Below, piece after piece: positions 17,520-25,333 of a stretch of DNA of 64,000 nt. The stretch is from NCBI RefSeq assembly GCF_000519205.1, contig NZ_JAFB01000023.1:124001-188000 (forward strand), in the 5' to 3' direction. How positions within the stretch are numbered: the stretch's first letter is position 1; every line of letters starts with the position of its first letter. The translations under genes and the position numbers were made by a program. Source of the stretch: Amycolatopsis taiwanensis DSM 45107. Its GTDB lineage: Bacteria; Actinomycetota; Actinomycetes; Mycobacteriales; Pseudonocardiaceae. The notes below the pieces were generated by a model. It ran no database searches. It had not been told where the DNA came from and worked only from the letters and a program-made list of their open reading frames with translations.

Positions 17520-17672
17520 GCGACCTGGTACTCGACGACCATCCCCTGACGGCTACGTCGGTTCTGCGACCGGAGGATCTACGCCCGTACGGGCTCTGGT
17601 GGGCCACCGCCGGGCCGCCCGAGGCCGCCGGTTTCGCACACCGTTCAACTTCCCCCTGACGCCGGGCTCAAG
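17520..17672 (+). pseudogene. LysR-type regulator remnant, part left of the transposon
   Basis: DDHPLTATSVLRPEDLRPYG, followed by LWWATAGPPEAAGFAHR and, one frame away, FNFPLTPGS, resembles the middle of a LysR substrate-binding domain. The N-terminal HTH is absent and a frameshift lies near 17640. The Tn3-like element begins at 17673; the C-terminal part of what looks like the same gene resumes at 22245, in the frame used by the FNFPLTPGS segment. Family assignment is moderate. Confidence 0.5.
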
Positions 17673-17718
17673 GAGGTCGCCGTGGTATCGGCCGAAAATC
17701 GGGCGGATATGGCGTAGC
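17673..17718. repeat. Left terminal inverted repeat of the Tn3-like element
   Basis: Forty-six bases that match, in inverted orientation, 22199-22244. The inner 28 bases (from GCCGAAAATCGGG onward) are identical in both copies; mismatches with the right end occur only at repeat positions 2, 12 and 18. The repeat also contains a short palindromic CCGAAAATCGG block. Confidence 0.88.
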
Positions 17719-17724
17719 TGCTGG

Positions 17725-18568
17725 TCAATGGGTGCGGGAAGCGCCGGGGCCGATGAAACTGGTCAGTTCGCGCATGGCCTGGGGTGAGGGTTTGAAGTAG
17801 CGGCGTAGGTCCTCGGCCTTGCGGTGTCGTGACTTGGCCATCAGTTCGAGCAGGCTCGCGCCGGATTCGCCGAGGTGTGTCAGGCCGGAGTGCCGGAGTT
17901 CATGCAGGTCCCAGCCGGTGCCGGGCCCGCTGGTGGCGGTCGCGGCGTCGAGCAGATCACGGGACTGGTCGTAGGACAGCCGTGCGAGTCCGGTGTCGGG
18001 GCACAAGTCGCGGTCGGCGACGTATTTGCCCGGCCCGGGGCGGCGGTGGGTCACGAAGACCGGACCGTGGGTGCGACCGCGAAGCAGCCGGGGCAGTAGG
18101 CGGGCGGTGCCGGCGTCCCAGTACACGGTTTCCAGGACGTGTTCGTGGTGGGTGGCGCCGCGGCGGCGGGTGCGGGGTTTGGCGCCTAGCGCACTGGTGC
18201 CTCGGATTCCGGCGGGGTCGATCGCGTGGCCGAAGCCGGGACCTGCGGTGCGTCCCAGCCTTGTTCGCGGCACCAGGACAGCCATTTCGCGACGGCGGCG
18301 CGGCGCGCGTTCCAGGTGTTGACCGCAGCCTGGCCCCAGAGAGATTCGAGTGCTGCGCCGATCTCGTCGTCGGTGACAGAGCCCAGGGACCGGCTGGGGC
18401 CGGGCAGTCCGTCCGGATCGCGGCCGTCGAGCTGGTCGACGGTCTTGACGACCGCGATGCCGTAGGCCCGGCGGGTGTTGCCGGGCCCGATGGTGTCCAG
18501 GAATGCCTCGGCGGATCCGCGCAGGGTGCGGGCGCGGCGGTGTGGATCCGGGTCACGGTCGCCGCCAT
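17725..18568 (-). pseudogene. Tyrosine recombinase of the transposon, frameshifted and lacking the box I arginine
   Basis: The start [15 protein letters not shown] at ATG 18568 (AGGAGG upstream) is in one frame; the core-binding domain ([20 protein letters not shown], then [20 protein letters not shown]) in a second; the catalytic part ([80 protein letters not shown]) in a third. The segment around 18190 that should hold the first catalytic arginine, some 55 residues in relatives as I recall them, is missing. H-x-L-R-H, H and Y of box II are present. It was presumably the resolution recombinase and is now inactive. Confidence 0.8.
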
Positions 18569-18585
18569 CGGACCACCTCCTGGCT

Positions 18586-18683
18586 TGCCCCGGATAACGG
18601 GGGCGCTTCACGTCGTCGCCGCGGCGGGATCGCCGCAGGCCGGATCCGACGATGCCCCGGATAACAGACCGTTATCCGGGGCA
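18586..18683. other. Candidate recombination (internal resolution) site of the tyrosine recombinase
   Basis: The 13-mer TGCCCCGGATAAC occurs at 18586-18598 and 18653-18665, and inverted (GTTATCCGGGGCA) at 18671-18683. The last two form a perfect 13+13 inverted pair with a 5-bp spacer, like a tyrosine-recombinase core site, with the first copy as a possible accessory repeat. The set lies immediately upstream of the recombinase gene inside the transposon, where cointegrate-resolution sites of TnpI-type Tn3 elements are found. It could instead be an operator. Confidence 0.55.
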
Positions 18684-18730
18684 ATGGATTGTTGGCAGAT
18701 GCTGGCGGGGTTCCGTGTCCCATCACACAG

Positions 18731-18781
18731 CGAACATGTTCGTCAAGATATCGATCGTAACGAACATGTTCGTTACGATCG
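18731..18781. promoter_or_regulatory. Twin palindromic operator and promoter of the transposon tetR
   Basis: Bases 18752-18781 are a perfect 30-bp palindrome with the core AACGAACATGTTCGTT. A 12-bp core copy CGAACATGTTCG lies at 18731-18742, with centres exactly 30 bp apart, about three DNA turns. A -10-like TACGAT (18774-18779) lies within the palindrome and would start transcription at the GTG at 18787. Binding by the adjacent TetR protein would occlude the promoter. Confidence 0.75.
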
Positions 18782-18786
18782 TATTC

Positions 18787-19530
18787 GTGAGTGAGCATCG
18801 AGTTGTCCGTAGTCGCCGGGAGCGCCCCAGCAAGCCCGCGTTGGCCCGTGATCGTGTTGTCGCCGCTGCGGTGGCGGTGATGCGGTCGGAGGGTTTGGAG
18901 AAAGTGACTCTGCGTCGGCTGGCGACTGAGCTCGATACCGGCCCGGCGTCGCTGTATGTGTATTTCCGCAACGTGGCCGATCTACATGCGGCGGTGCTGG
19001 ACGAGTTGCTCGCCAGTGTCGATCTCGGTCCGGTCGGCGCACCCGGGGATTGGCGTGAGCGCCTCGAAGCGGTCCTGTCCTCCTATGTCGGTGTCCTGAT
19101 GCAGTATCCACCGTTGGCCCGGTCGGCCCTGCTGACCCGCCCGTCGGGGCCCTGCTATCTCGACCTGGTGGAGGCGCTGGTGACGCTGCTGCGTGAGGGC
19201 GGCGTCGAAGCGGACAGGGCGGCCTGGGCGGTGGATCTGCTGATGCAGGTCGCCACCGCCACGGGCGCTGAACAGGCCACACGCCGAGAGAACCCCCGTG
19301 ACGGCGACGAATGGGACGTCCTGGTCGCTGCAATCGAGAATGCCGACGTGGGGCGCTACCCGCAGATCCGCGACCTGGGACAGCTGCTGCTGTCCGGGAC
19401 CGGCACCACCCGCATGCGCTGGGCCCTGTCGGTCCTGCTCAACGGGATCCTGGCCACCGCGCTACCGGTGCCGGCTCCGGCTCCGGCTTCACCATCCGAA
19501 ATCAACACCAGCGAAGGAGAACGATCATGA
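18787..19530 (+). CDS. TetR-family repressor of the transposon cargo
   Basis: A 247-residue regulator. RDRVVAAAVAVMRSEGLEKV and TLRRLATELDTGPASLYVYF are the N-terminal HTH (helices 1-3); the helical ligand domain follows and ends in a TetR_C-like segment with PALPVPAPAP-type low-complexity tail. The GTG at 18787 is preferred because the ATGs at 18736 and 18766 lie inside the operator palindromes and a -10 element points to a leaderless mRNA. Its stop overlaps the hydroxylase start (ATGA). It probably senses the hydroxylase's substrate. Confidence 0.87.
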   Translation: MSEHRVVRSRRERPSKPALARDRVVAAAVAVMRSEGLEKVTLRRLATELDTGPASLYVYFRNVADLHAAVLDELLASVDLGPVGAPGDWRERLEAVLSSYVGVLMQYPPLARSALLTRPSGPCYLDLVEALVTLLREGGVEADRAAWAVDLLMQVATATGAEQATRRENPRDGDEWDVLVAAIENADVGRYPQIRDLGQLLLSGTGTTRMRWALSVLLNGILATALPVPAPAPASPSEINTSEGERS

Positions 19531-21134
19531 ACACCGTCAACGAAACCACCACCCCCGACCCGATCCCTGTCCTCATCATCGGCGGCAGCCTGGTCGGTCT
19601 GTCCGCAGCGGTGTTCCTGGCTTGGCGGGGCGTGCCCGTCGTGGTCGTCGACAAGCATCGCGGCAGCTCGCCGCATCCGCGGGCGATCGGCTTCACCACC
19701 CGCACGGTGGAGCACTTCCGGCAGGTCGGGGTCGAGGTTCCGCCCTCGCTGCAGGGCATGAAGCCACCGCGGCGGGCACGGGTGGAGAGCCTGACCGGCC
19801 GGTGGCTCGAGGAGTACCCGTGGACGCCGGGCGGGAAGGGCGCCTACGGCGCGGAGGACTCGCCGGTACACGCGATCGCGATCACCCAGGACCGGCTCGA
19901 ACCCCTCCTGCGGGAGCGAGCGGTCGAGCTTGGCGCGGACCTGCGACCGGGCACCGAACTGCTCGACTTCGCACAGGACGACGACGGCGTGACCGCCACA
20001 CTTCGTCACCGCGACGACGGCCACGAATATCACCTGCGCGCCCAGTACATGGTCGCCGCGGACGGCGCGACCAGCGTCGTGCGCCAGACGCTGGGCATCG
20101 GCCGCCACGGCGCGGGGCCGCTGTCGGTGCAGCGCAGCATCCTATTCCGTGCGCCCCTGGATGAGTACCTGAAGCACGGCGTGGTCCAGTTCGAGATCGA
20201 GCAACCCGACCTGACGGCATTCCTGACCACCTACTCCGACGGGCGGTGGGTGCTGATGCTCAGCGACGACATCGACCGCGACACCGACGAGCAGATCCAG
20301 GTGGTGCAGAAGGCGATCGGCCGCACCGACATCCCCATCGAGTTGGTGACCACCGGCCGCTGGGACCTGGCTGGGCTGATCGCCGACCGCTTCTCCGACG
20401 GCCGGGTGTTCCTGGCCGGCGACGCCGCCCACCAATTGCCGCCCAACCGTGGCGGTTTCGGCGCCAACACCGGTATCGACGACGTGCACAACCTGGCCTG
20501 GAAACTCGCCGCGGTGCTCTCGGGTGAATCCCGCCCGGCGCTGCTGAACACCTACGACGCCGAACGCCGCCCGATCGCTGACCTGCGCCACGATCAGCTC
20601 TTCGCCCGCGCCGACTACAAGGCCTACCTGACGGCCCCCACCACCGACGTGCCGGTGCTCGACGACGCCGCCATCGAACTCGGCCAGCTCTACCGCTCCG
20701 ATGCCGTGATCGGCGCCGGTCCCGAGCTGCCGCGCGCGCAGCGTCCCGACGAATGGGCCGGTCAGCCCGGAACCCGCGCCCCGCACCTGGCCCTCACCGA
20801 TTCCGACAGCAGCTCGACCCTGGACCTGTTCGGCCATGAATGGGTCGTGGTGTCCGAGGACGCCCGTTGGCGCGCGGCCGCCGCCACCGCCTCCCAGCAG
20901 CTCGATGTCGCGGTCGGGTTCGTCGAGATCGGCACCGATGTCAAAACAATGGAATCGGACGTCTTCGACACCGCCTACGGACTCTCCGGCACCGGGGCCT
21001 CGCTGGTTCGCCCCGACGGCTACATCGCCTGGCGTGCGGTCACGGTCCCCGAAAACCCTGCCGCGGCGCTGATCCAGGCCCTCGCACAGGTCGACGACAC
21101 GACCCGCCGACCCTCGGCGGCGACCCTGTCATGA
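19527..21134 (+). CDS. FAD-dependent aromatic polyketide hydroxylase-like monooxygenase
   Basis: A 535-residue class A monooxygenase with all three flavin motifs: LIIGGSLVGLSAAVFLAWRG, VAADGATSVVRQ, and RVFLAGDAAHQLPPNRGGFG followed by VHNLAWKLAAVL. The middle domain and the C-terminal thioredoxin-like region (HEWVVVSEDARW, VRPDGYIAWR) match enzymes such as aklavinone- and angucyclinone-type hydroxylases and related resistance oxidases. It is translationally coupled both to tetR upstream and to the SnoaL-like gene downstream. As cargo on a transposon, detoxification of a polyketide or xenobiotic is the likeliest role; substrate is inference. Confidence 0.87.
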   Translation: MNTVNETTTPDPIPVLIIGGSLVGLSAAVFLAWRGVPVVVVDKHRGSSPHPRAIGFTTRTVEHFRQVGVEVPPSLQGMKPPRRARVESLTGRWLEEYPWTPGGKGAYGAEDSPVHAIAITQDRLEPLLRERAVELGADLRPGTELLDFAQDDDGVTATLRHRDDGHEYHLRAQYMVAADGATSVVRQTLGIGRHGAGPLSVQRSILFRAPLDEYLKHGVVQFEIEQPDLTAFLTTYSDGRWVLMLSDDIDRDTDEQIQVVQKAIGRTDIPIELVTTGRWDLAGLIADRFSDGRVFLAGDAAHQLPPNRGGFGANTGIDDVHNLAWKLAAVLSGESRPALLNTYDAERRPIADLRHDQLFARADYKAYLTAPTTDVPVLDDAAIELGQLYRSDAVIGAGPELPRAQRPDEWAGQPGTRAPHLALTDSDSSSTLDLFGHEWVVVSEDARWRAAAATASQQLDVAVGFVEIGTDVKTMESDVFDTAYGLSGTGASLVRPDGYIAWRAVTVPENPAAALIQALAQVDDTTRRPSAATLS

Positions 21135-21340
21135 GCACGCTCGACCAGCGCCTGACCCGCCTGGAGGACCTCGCCGAGATTCAGGAGTTGACCGCACGCT
21201 ACGCCCATGCGATCAACCACGGTTACGCGGGCAAAACCCTCGACACCGAGGCGGTACGCGCGGTCTTCACCGCTTGCGCCCGCTGGCACAGCGATGGCAT
21301 CGGCACCACCGCCGCGGTCACCGAATTGTGCACGCGATCC
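21131..21340 (+). pseudogene. SnoaL/NTF2-like protein, truncated by fusion to tnpA sequence
   Basis: Starts ATG 21131, overlapping the hydroxylase stop (ATGA). RLTRLEDLAEIQELTARYAH followed by DTEAVRAVFTACARWHSDGI is the first helix-strand half of a SnoaL_4-like polyketide cyclase/NTF2 fold. After about 65 codons the sequence passes into antisense tnpA near 21342, so the barrel's second half is missing. Pairing of a SnoaL-like protein with the flavin hydroxylase is typical of aromatic polyketide tailoring or degradation. Confidence 0.7.
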
Positions 21341-21341
21341 T

Positions 21342-22100
21342 CCGGGGCAGTACCGACAAATCCAGCCGATCTGCACCCAGCCCGCGCAGGAACCCCAGCT
21401 TCTCGACCTCGGCTTTCACCGCCTGTGCGGATGCTTCGACCGGACCGGTCGACAACCACCGCAACCGCGATACCCCAAGCGAAGGATCGGTGACCAGCAA
21501 CGCGTCCAGCTCCGTGCATCGCGCAGGTGTGAACTCATGCGCAAGCCGGTCATAGGTCTCGGTCTGGGCCTGGTCACGCGCATGTGCGACTCGTTCCACC
21601 ACCGTGACCGGGCCCGGCCGGATCACCCGTGCTGAGATCAGATACTCACAAGCCAACCGGAACAGCAGCGTCGGGGAATCGTGTTCCATCGCGCGCGCCA
21701 GCAGGAACTCGTCCAGCTCCTTCGACTCCAGCGGCCCGGCCGGCCGCCGGCCCAGATACTGGGCGGCCAGCCGCGCCTGCCCGGTGCGGGTCTTGGCGCG
21801 CTTGCCGTACGAGCCGATCTCCACCGGATCCACCCGAAGCTGTTCCGCGAGGCGGGCCACCGCCACCGGCGGAGCCGTGGTCAACCGGTCCGGCACGAAC
21901 CCCAGCCAGGGCAGCGTGCACAACGCGACCGATAGGCCTAACCGATCCGCCGGACCCCGGCCACGGCCCGGATCCACGAACGCCAGATCAGCCGGGGTCA
22001 GCGTGAAGTACCGGAACAACTCCTCCCGGCTGATCTCCGCGAACCCCCGCAGACGCTCCAACTCCTCGTCCGCGAACACCCGCGTCGCCACGAACGCCAA
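21342..22100 (-). pseudogene. tnpA: Tn3-family transposase TnpA, N-terminal fragment
   Basis: About 250 codons of the DUF4158 DNA-binding region of a Tn3 transposase: FADEELERLRGFAEISREEL, FRYFTLTPADLAFVD, AARYLGRR-like AAQYLGRRPAGPLESKELDE, LVTDPSLGVSRLRWLSTGPV and EVEKLGFLRGLGADRLDLSV. Full-length enzymes approach 1000 residues, so the RNase H-like DDE domain is lost at the junction with the SnoaL-like gene. The start is TTG 22100 or GTG 22091, about 100 bp inside the right terminal repeat, the normal position. Confidence 0.85.
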
Positions 22101-22198
22101 CCTCCGACATGCCGCCGATCAACCCTCACCGGCAGCCAAGCCAAGCACCAACCACCCGCCCCTGCACTTCGAACGCGAAAACCCCGCTCTACCGGCCC

Positions 22199-22244
22199 GC
22201 TACGCCATATCCGCCCGATTTTCGGCGGATACTACGGCGACCCC
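22199..22244. repeat. Right terminal inverted repeat of the Tn3-like element
   Basis: Reverse complement begins GGGGTCGCCGTAGTATCCGC and matches 17673-17718 at 43 of 46 positions. It is the more canonical end, with the GGGG tip usual in the Tn3 family. TnpA reads away from it toward the interior. Confidence 0.88.
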
Positions 22245-22445
22245 TCAAAGGTCATTCCGATCGATCCGATCCCGCTCACCCCATGGTCACTGGTCTGGCG
22301 AACGGGGGATCGCCATCCGGCGCTGCACAGCTTCCTCCGCACGCTCACTGAAATATCTCGGAACCACGGGTGGCTGACGTATGACCCAGCACGCCAGTGG
22401 CTGACCGACGTCGACGCTGCCGATCTGCCCGCAGACCGGGGATGA
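22245..22445 (+). pseudogene. LysR-type regulator remnant, C-terminal part right of the transposon
   Basis: The open frame from TCA 22245 reads KVIPIDPIPLTPWSLVWRTG followed by HPALHSFLRTLTEISRNHGW, ending at TGA 22443-22445. P-W-x-L-V-W-R followed by H-P-x-L is the usual last strand and helix of LysR substrate-binding domains. It is in frame with the segment ending at 17670 once the transposon and one target copy are removed. Confidence 0.55.
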
Positions 22446-22601
22446 GGACAGAGCTACTCGACCCTGTCGGCCCGTCGCAGACTGACAGAACCTCCTGGGA
22501 ATCCTGCCCGGTGCCAGTGGTAAAGAATCGCATTCCCAGGGACAATCCAGGGTTCCTGTCAGGGTGATCACTGATGGGCAGCGGCAGTCGCACAGACCAA
22601 G

Positions 22602-22624
22602 GTTGACGTTGTCAAGCCGTCAAC
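22602..22624. promoter_or_regulatory. Inverted repeat upstream of the serine hydrolase
   Basis: GTTGACG (22602-22608), nine bases, CGTCAAC (22618-22624). It lies 33-55 bp upstream of the start codon of the secreted hydrolase and may be a regulator-binding site; GTTGAC could also serve as a -35. No matching regulator is adjacent. Confidence 0.3.
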
Positions 22625-22656
22625 AAGTCCTGTCAGCGCCGTTGGAGAGAAACTCG

Positions 22657-23772
22657 ATGCGCATCCGTCTCGCCGTCACCACCCTCGCCGTGGCGACGGC
22701 TCTCACTGCCGTCGCGGCTTTGTCCGTGGCCGCCGCCACGCCTGCTTCCAGTTCCCCGGCGTCCGCGACACCGACCGTCCAGGACATCCTCGATCACCTG
22801 CCCGACGACGTCGTTGCGGGCGCGCTGATCAGGCACGACGGAGTGAGCGGCACCGCTGGCCCGGTCACCGCTGACGACTACGTCCGGATCGGCAGTGTCA
22901 CCAAATTGTTCACCAACACGGTGGTCCTCCAGCTCATCGCCGAGCACCGGATCGGCCTGGACACACCGGCCCGGCAGTACGTCCCCGAGGTGCTGCCCGA
23001 GGCGTACGCCTACGTCACCGTGCATCAGCTCCTCGACCACACGAGCGGCCTGCCCAAGCCCGCACCGACTCCGAGTCCTGCCGACGGACCGGGGTGGCAG
23101 CTCAAGTCCGTGACGCCCGAAGACTTCTTGCGCGACTCGTTCGCCGCAGCCACCGGTGAGCCGCCCGCAACCCACGCCGAGCAGCGGCCGCAGCAGTACA
23201 ACGGGCTCAACTCCTTCGTGCTCGGCCTGATCGTCCAGAAGGTCACCGGCCACTCCTTCACCACCGAAGTGGAGCACAGGATCCTTCGGCCGCTGCACCT
23301 GAGCCACACCAGCCTGCCCGCCGCCGACGACCCGGCGATTCCCTCGCCCCACACGGAGGTGTACGTGGACGGGCAGAACGTGACCGAGCAGAGCCCGTAC
23401 CCGTGGGCCGAGGGAGGCATGATCTCCACCGCTGCCGATCTGGACCGCTTCCTCACCGCGCTGTTCCAGGGCCGCCTCCTCCCGCCCGCCCAGCAGAAGC
23501 TGGTGTTCGAGGTTCCGAACGTCTCAAACGGCGCCGACAACACCAACTGCGTCGGCGCAGATGCCTGCTACAGCGTTGGCGGGCTCATGCGCTACGCGCT
23601 CCCGAACGGCGAGTACGCCTGGGGCAAAACCGGTTCCCGCCCCGGCTGGGACAACGGGGTTTTCGCCACTCGCGACCTCCGACACCGCGTGGTGTACTCC
23701 CTGAATCCGACGGGGACCGGCAATGATTTCCCGTACATCCAAACGCTCGTCAAGGCCGCGCTCGCCGACTAA
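22657..23772 (+). CDS. Secreted serine hydrolase, beta-lactamase/D-Ala-D-Ala carboxypeptidase family
   Basis: A 371-residue exported enzyme of class C beta-lactamase fold. The signal peptide is IRLAVTTLAVATALTAVAAL, with likely cleavage after an Ala-rich stretch near residue 35. Active-site motifs are SVTK (Ser nucleophile and Lys), YNG in PQQYNGLNSFVLG, and KTG in YAWGKTGSRPGWDNG. VTVHQLLDHTSGLPKP is the usual family segment. Roles range from peptidoglycan trimming to D-amino acid ester or peptide hydrolysis; the exact substrate is open. GGAGAG precedes ATG 22657. It stands alone. Confidence 0.88.
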   Translation: MRIRLAVTTLAVATALTAVAALSVAAATPASSSPASATPTVQDILDHLPDDVVAGALIRHDGVSGTAGPVTADDYVRIGSVTKLFTNTVVLQLIAEHRIGLDTPARQYVPEVLPEAYAYVTVHQLLDHTSGLPKPAPTPSPADGPGWQLKSVTPEDFLRDSFAAATGEPPATHAEQRPQQYNGLNSFVLGLIVQKVTGHSFTTEVEHRILRPLHLSHTSLPAADDPAIPSPHTEVYVDGQNVTEQSPYPWAEGGMISTAADLDRFLTALFQGRLLPPAQQKLVFEVPNVSNGADNTNCVGADACYSVGGLMRYALPNGEYAWGKTGSRPGWDNGVFATRDLRHRVVYSLNPTGTGNDFPYIQTLVKAALAD

Positions 23773-23917
23773 CAGCGGGATCATCCATACCGCCGATGCC
23801 CGGGCCCCTTCCTGAAAGGCTTGCTGAGCAGCAGAACGATCACGTTGTGATGGGAAGGCTAGGGTGGCGCTTGCCTCGTGTGATGAACATGAGAGAGCCG
23901 GAAAGGCGTGATGTGCG

Positions 23918-24496
23918 ATGCAGGCGCTCATCTCGGTCGATATGGAAGGCATCGCGTCAGTAGTTCATCCCGACGATATTCGGCCCGGCCATCGCGAATA
24001 CGAACGTTACCGCGGACAGTTGACCGCGGAAGCCAACGCCGCCGTGCATCGGCGTCTATGCCTACGACGCCGATGCACAGGTGCTGGTCACCGAGGCCCA
24101 CGCCGATTTCCGGAATCTTCTGCCCGAAGCGCTGGACCGACGTGCCGAACTGCTGCGCGGCACACCCAAACCTTCGGTCAAATGGCGGGACTGGCCGACG
24201 ACGCAGACGCGGTGCTGTTCGTCGGCGACGACACCATCGTCACCGAAGCAGCCGAGGTGGCCCCGGGCATGCGCTGCGTAGTGGTCAAAACCGCTTTGGG
24301 CGCCCGCTCGGCCGCACTGCTGCATCCCGACGAAGCCCGCGACCGGATCCAACAAGCGGTGCCGGACGCGCTGGCCAACCGGGAATCCGTCCGCTCGCTG
24401 CGTTTCGATGCGCGAATTCGAATCGCAGCCGCTATTTGGCACAACGAGCACAACGGGCAACCCGTCATGCGATCGCTGACTGCATACGACCACTGA
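23918..24496 (+). pseudogene. Decayed M55-family D-aminopeptidase
   Basis: Opens with ISVDMEGIASVVHPDDIRPG and EYERYRGQLTAEANAAV, the metal-binding start of DppA-like peptidases, then shifts frame: VYAYDADAQVLVTEAHADFR and LLPEALDRRAELLRGTPKP are in another frame before FGQMAGLADDADAVLFVG returns. The central catalytic part between this and GDDTIVTEAAEVAPGMRCVV is deleted (roughly 60 residues compared with relatives, from memory), and the C-terminus is scrambled after SLRFDARIRI. Two frameshifts plus a deletion make it non-functional. Confidence 0.85.
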
Positions 24497-24520
24497 CGGC
24501 CTGAATCGATCATCTACGGT
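24492..24520 (+). promoter_or_regulatory. Promoter giving a leaderless DinB-family mRNA
   Basis: ACTGAC (24492-24497), 17 bases, TACGGT (24515-24520); a start seven bases further on is exactly the ATG at 24527. No Shine-Dalgarno precedes that ATG, consistent with leaderless translation. Confidence 0.5.
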
Positions 24521-24526
24521 TCCGTC

Positions 24527-25030
24527 ATGACGACTATGGAACCCCGCCCCGATCTTCGGCCCCCCAGCCTGAACGCCGACGAGAAGACCACGCTGCTGAC
24601 CTTCCTGGACTACCTGCGCGAGTCCGTCCTCGCGAAGGCGGCCGGCGTCGCGGAGCCGGCGGTCCGCACGGCCGGCGTCCCTTCCGGGACCAGCCTGCTC
24701 CAGCTGCTCAAACACCTGACGGCCGTCGAACTCAACTGGTTTGTCTGGGCCTACACCGGCGCCGACCGCGAGCGCTGGGAGGACGAGGCTGCGGTGTCCG
24801 CCGACGACACCGCGTCGGGCTTGGCGGACGCCTATCGCGAGGCGATCGCCCAAGCCAACGAAGTCGCCCTCGCCTGCACCGACCTGGACCGTCCCGGCGC
24901 CCGCTCGCTGCGCGAGACTCCGCCGCCGTCGATGCGCTGGGTGCTGGTCCACATGATCGAGGAGACGGCCCGGCACGCCGGTCACGCGGACATCCTGCGC
25001 GAGCAGATCGACGGCTCGATCGGGCGGTGA
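24527..25030 (+). CDS. DinB-superfamily (DUF664) four-helix protein
   Basis: A 167-residue DinB/YfiT-like metal-binding four-helix bundle. Metal-ligand candidates are the His in SLLQLLKHLTAVELNWFVW and those in SMRWVLVHMIEETARHAGHA, with W and G-H-A-D positions typical of the DUF664 group. Relatives act as thiol- (mycothiol or bacillithiol-) dependent transferases or have no known reaction. The 303 bases downstream to the next gene hold nothing I recognise. Confidence 0.85.
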   Translation: MTTMEPRPDLRPPSLNADEKTTLLTFLDYLRESVLAKAAGVAEPAVRTAGVPSGTSLLQLLKHLTAVELNWFVWAYTGADRERWEDEAAVSADDTASGLADAYREAIAQANEVALACTDLDRPGARSLRETPPPSMRWVLVHMIEETARHAGHADILREQIDGSIGR

Positions 25031-25333
25031 GGCGAGTGCGGTAAATCAGGTGCGATCATACCGACCGGCCAATCACGCGAGCCCCCACCGCCTGTGATCG
25101 CCGCCTCTGCTGTAAAGGAATTGGCCTCGCCGGGATCGGCACAGCGTCCGACCGAACGCAGAGTCGACATGTCCAAGCACGAACGTCCGCACCTGCCGCG
25201 ATGAGGGAGTCTGGCCAATCGGCGGCGTCCTTGCCGAGCATTCACGCTCACGAGCCGGGACTGACGTAGCTCATCATGTCGAGGCAGCTGCGGGACACGG
25301 TGCGGCCCGATGTGCCCAACCGGATGTGTTCCA
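25031..25333. other. Intergenic region without recognisable gene
   Basis: Between the DinB-family gene and the convergent DMT transporter. Frames on both strands are short or compositionally poor (Arg/Pro-rich antisense-like), and no motif, repeat or RNA gene was recognised. It may be residue of a lost gene. Confidence 0.5.

Larger units (their letters stand above)
17673..22244. mobile_element. Tn3-family transposon (4.57 kb) carrying a TetR/flavin hydroxylase cargo
   Basis: Bounded by a 46-bp inverted repeat (43 matches) beginning G(A/G)GGTCGCCGT, with Tn3-style G-rich tips. Flanks TCAAG (17668-17672) and TCAAA (22245-22249) could be a 5-bp target duplication with one later mutation. Inside, from left: a defective tyrosine recombinase, a three-box recombination-site candidate, tetR, an FAD hydroxylase, a truncated SnoaL-like gene and the first quarter of tnpA reading inward from the right end. 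A deletion fused the SnoaL-like gene to tnpA, so the element cannot transpose on its own. Confidence 0.82.

Noticed and set aside
22100-22198. A complete tnpA starting further upstream near the right terminal repeat
   Set aside because: No start codon or homology exists between the repeat and 22100; the gene starts at TTG 22100 or GTG 22091 and is truncated downstream.
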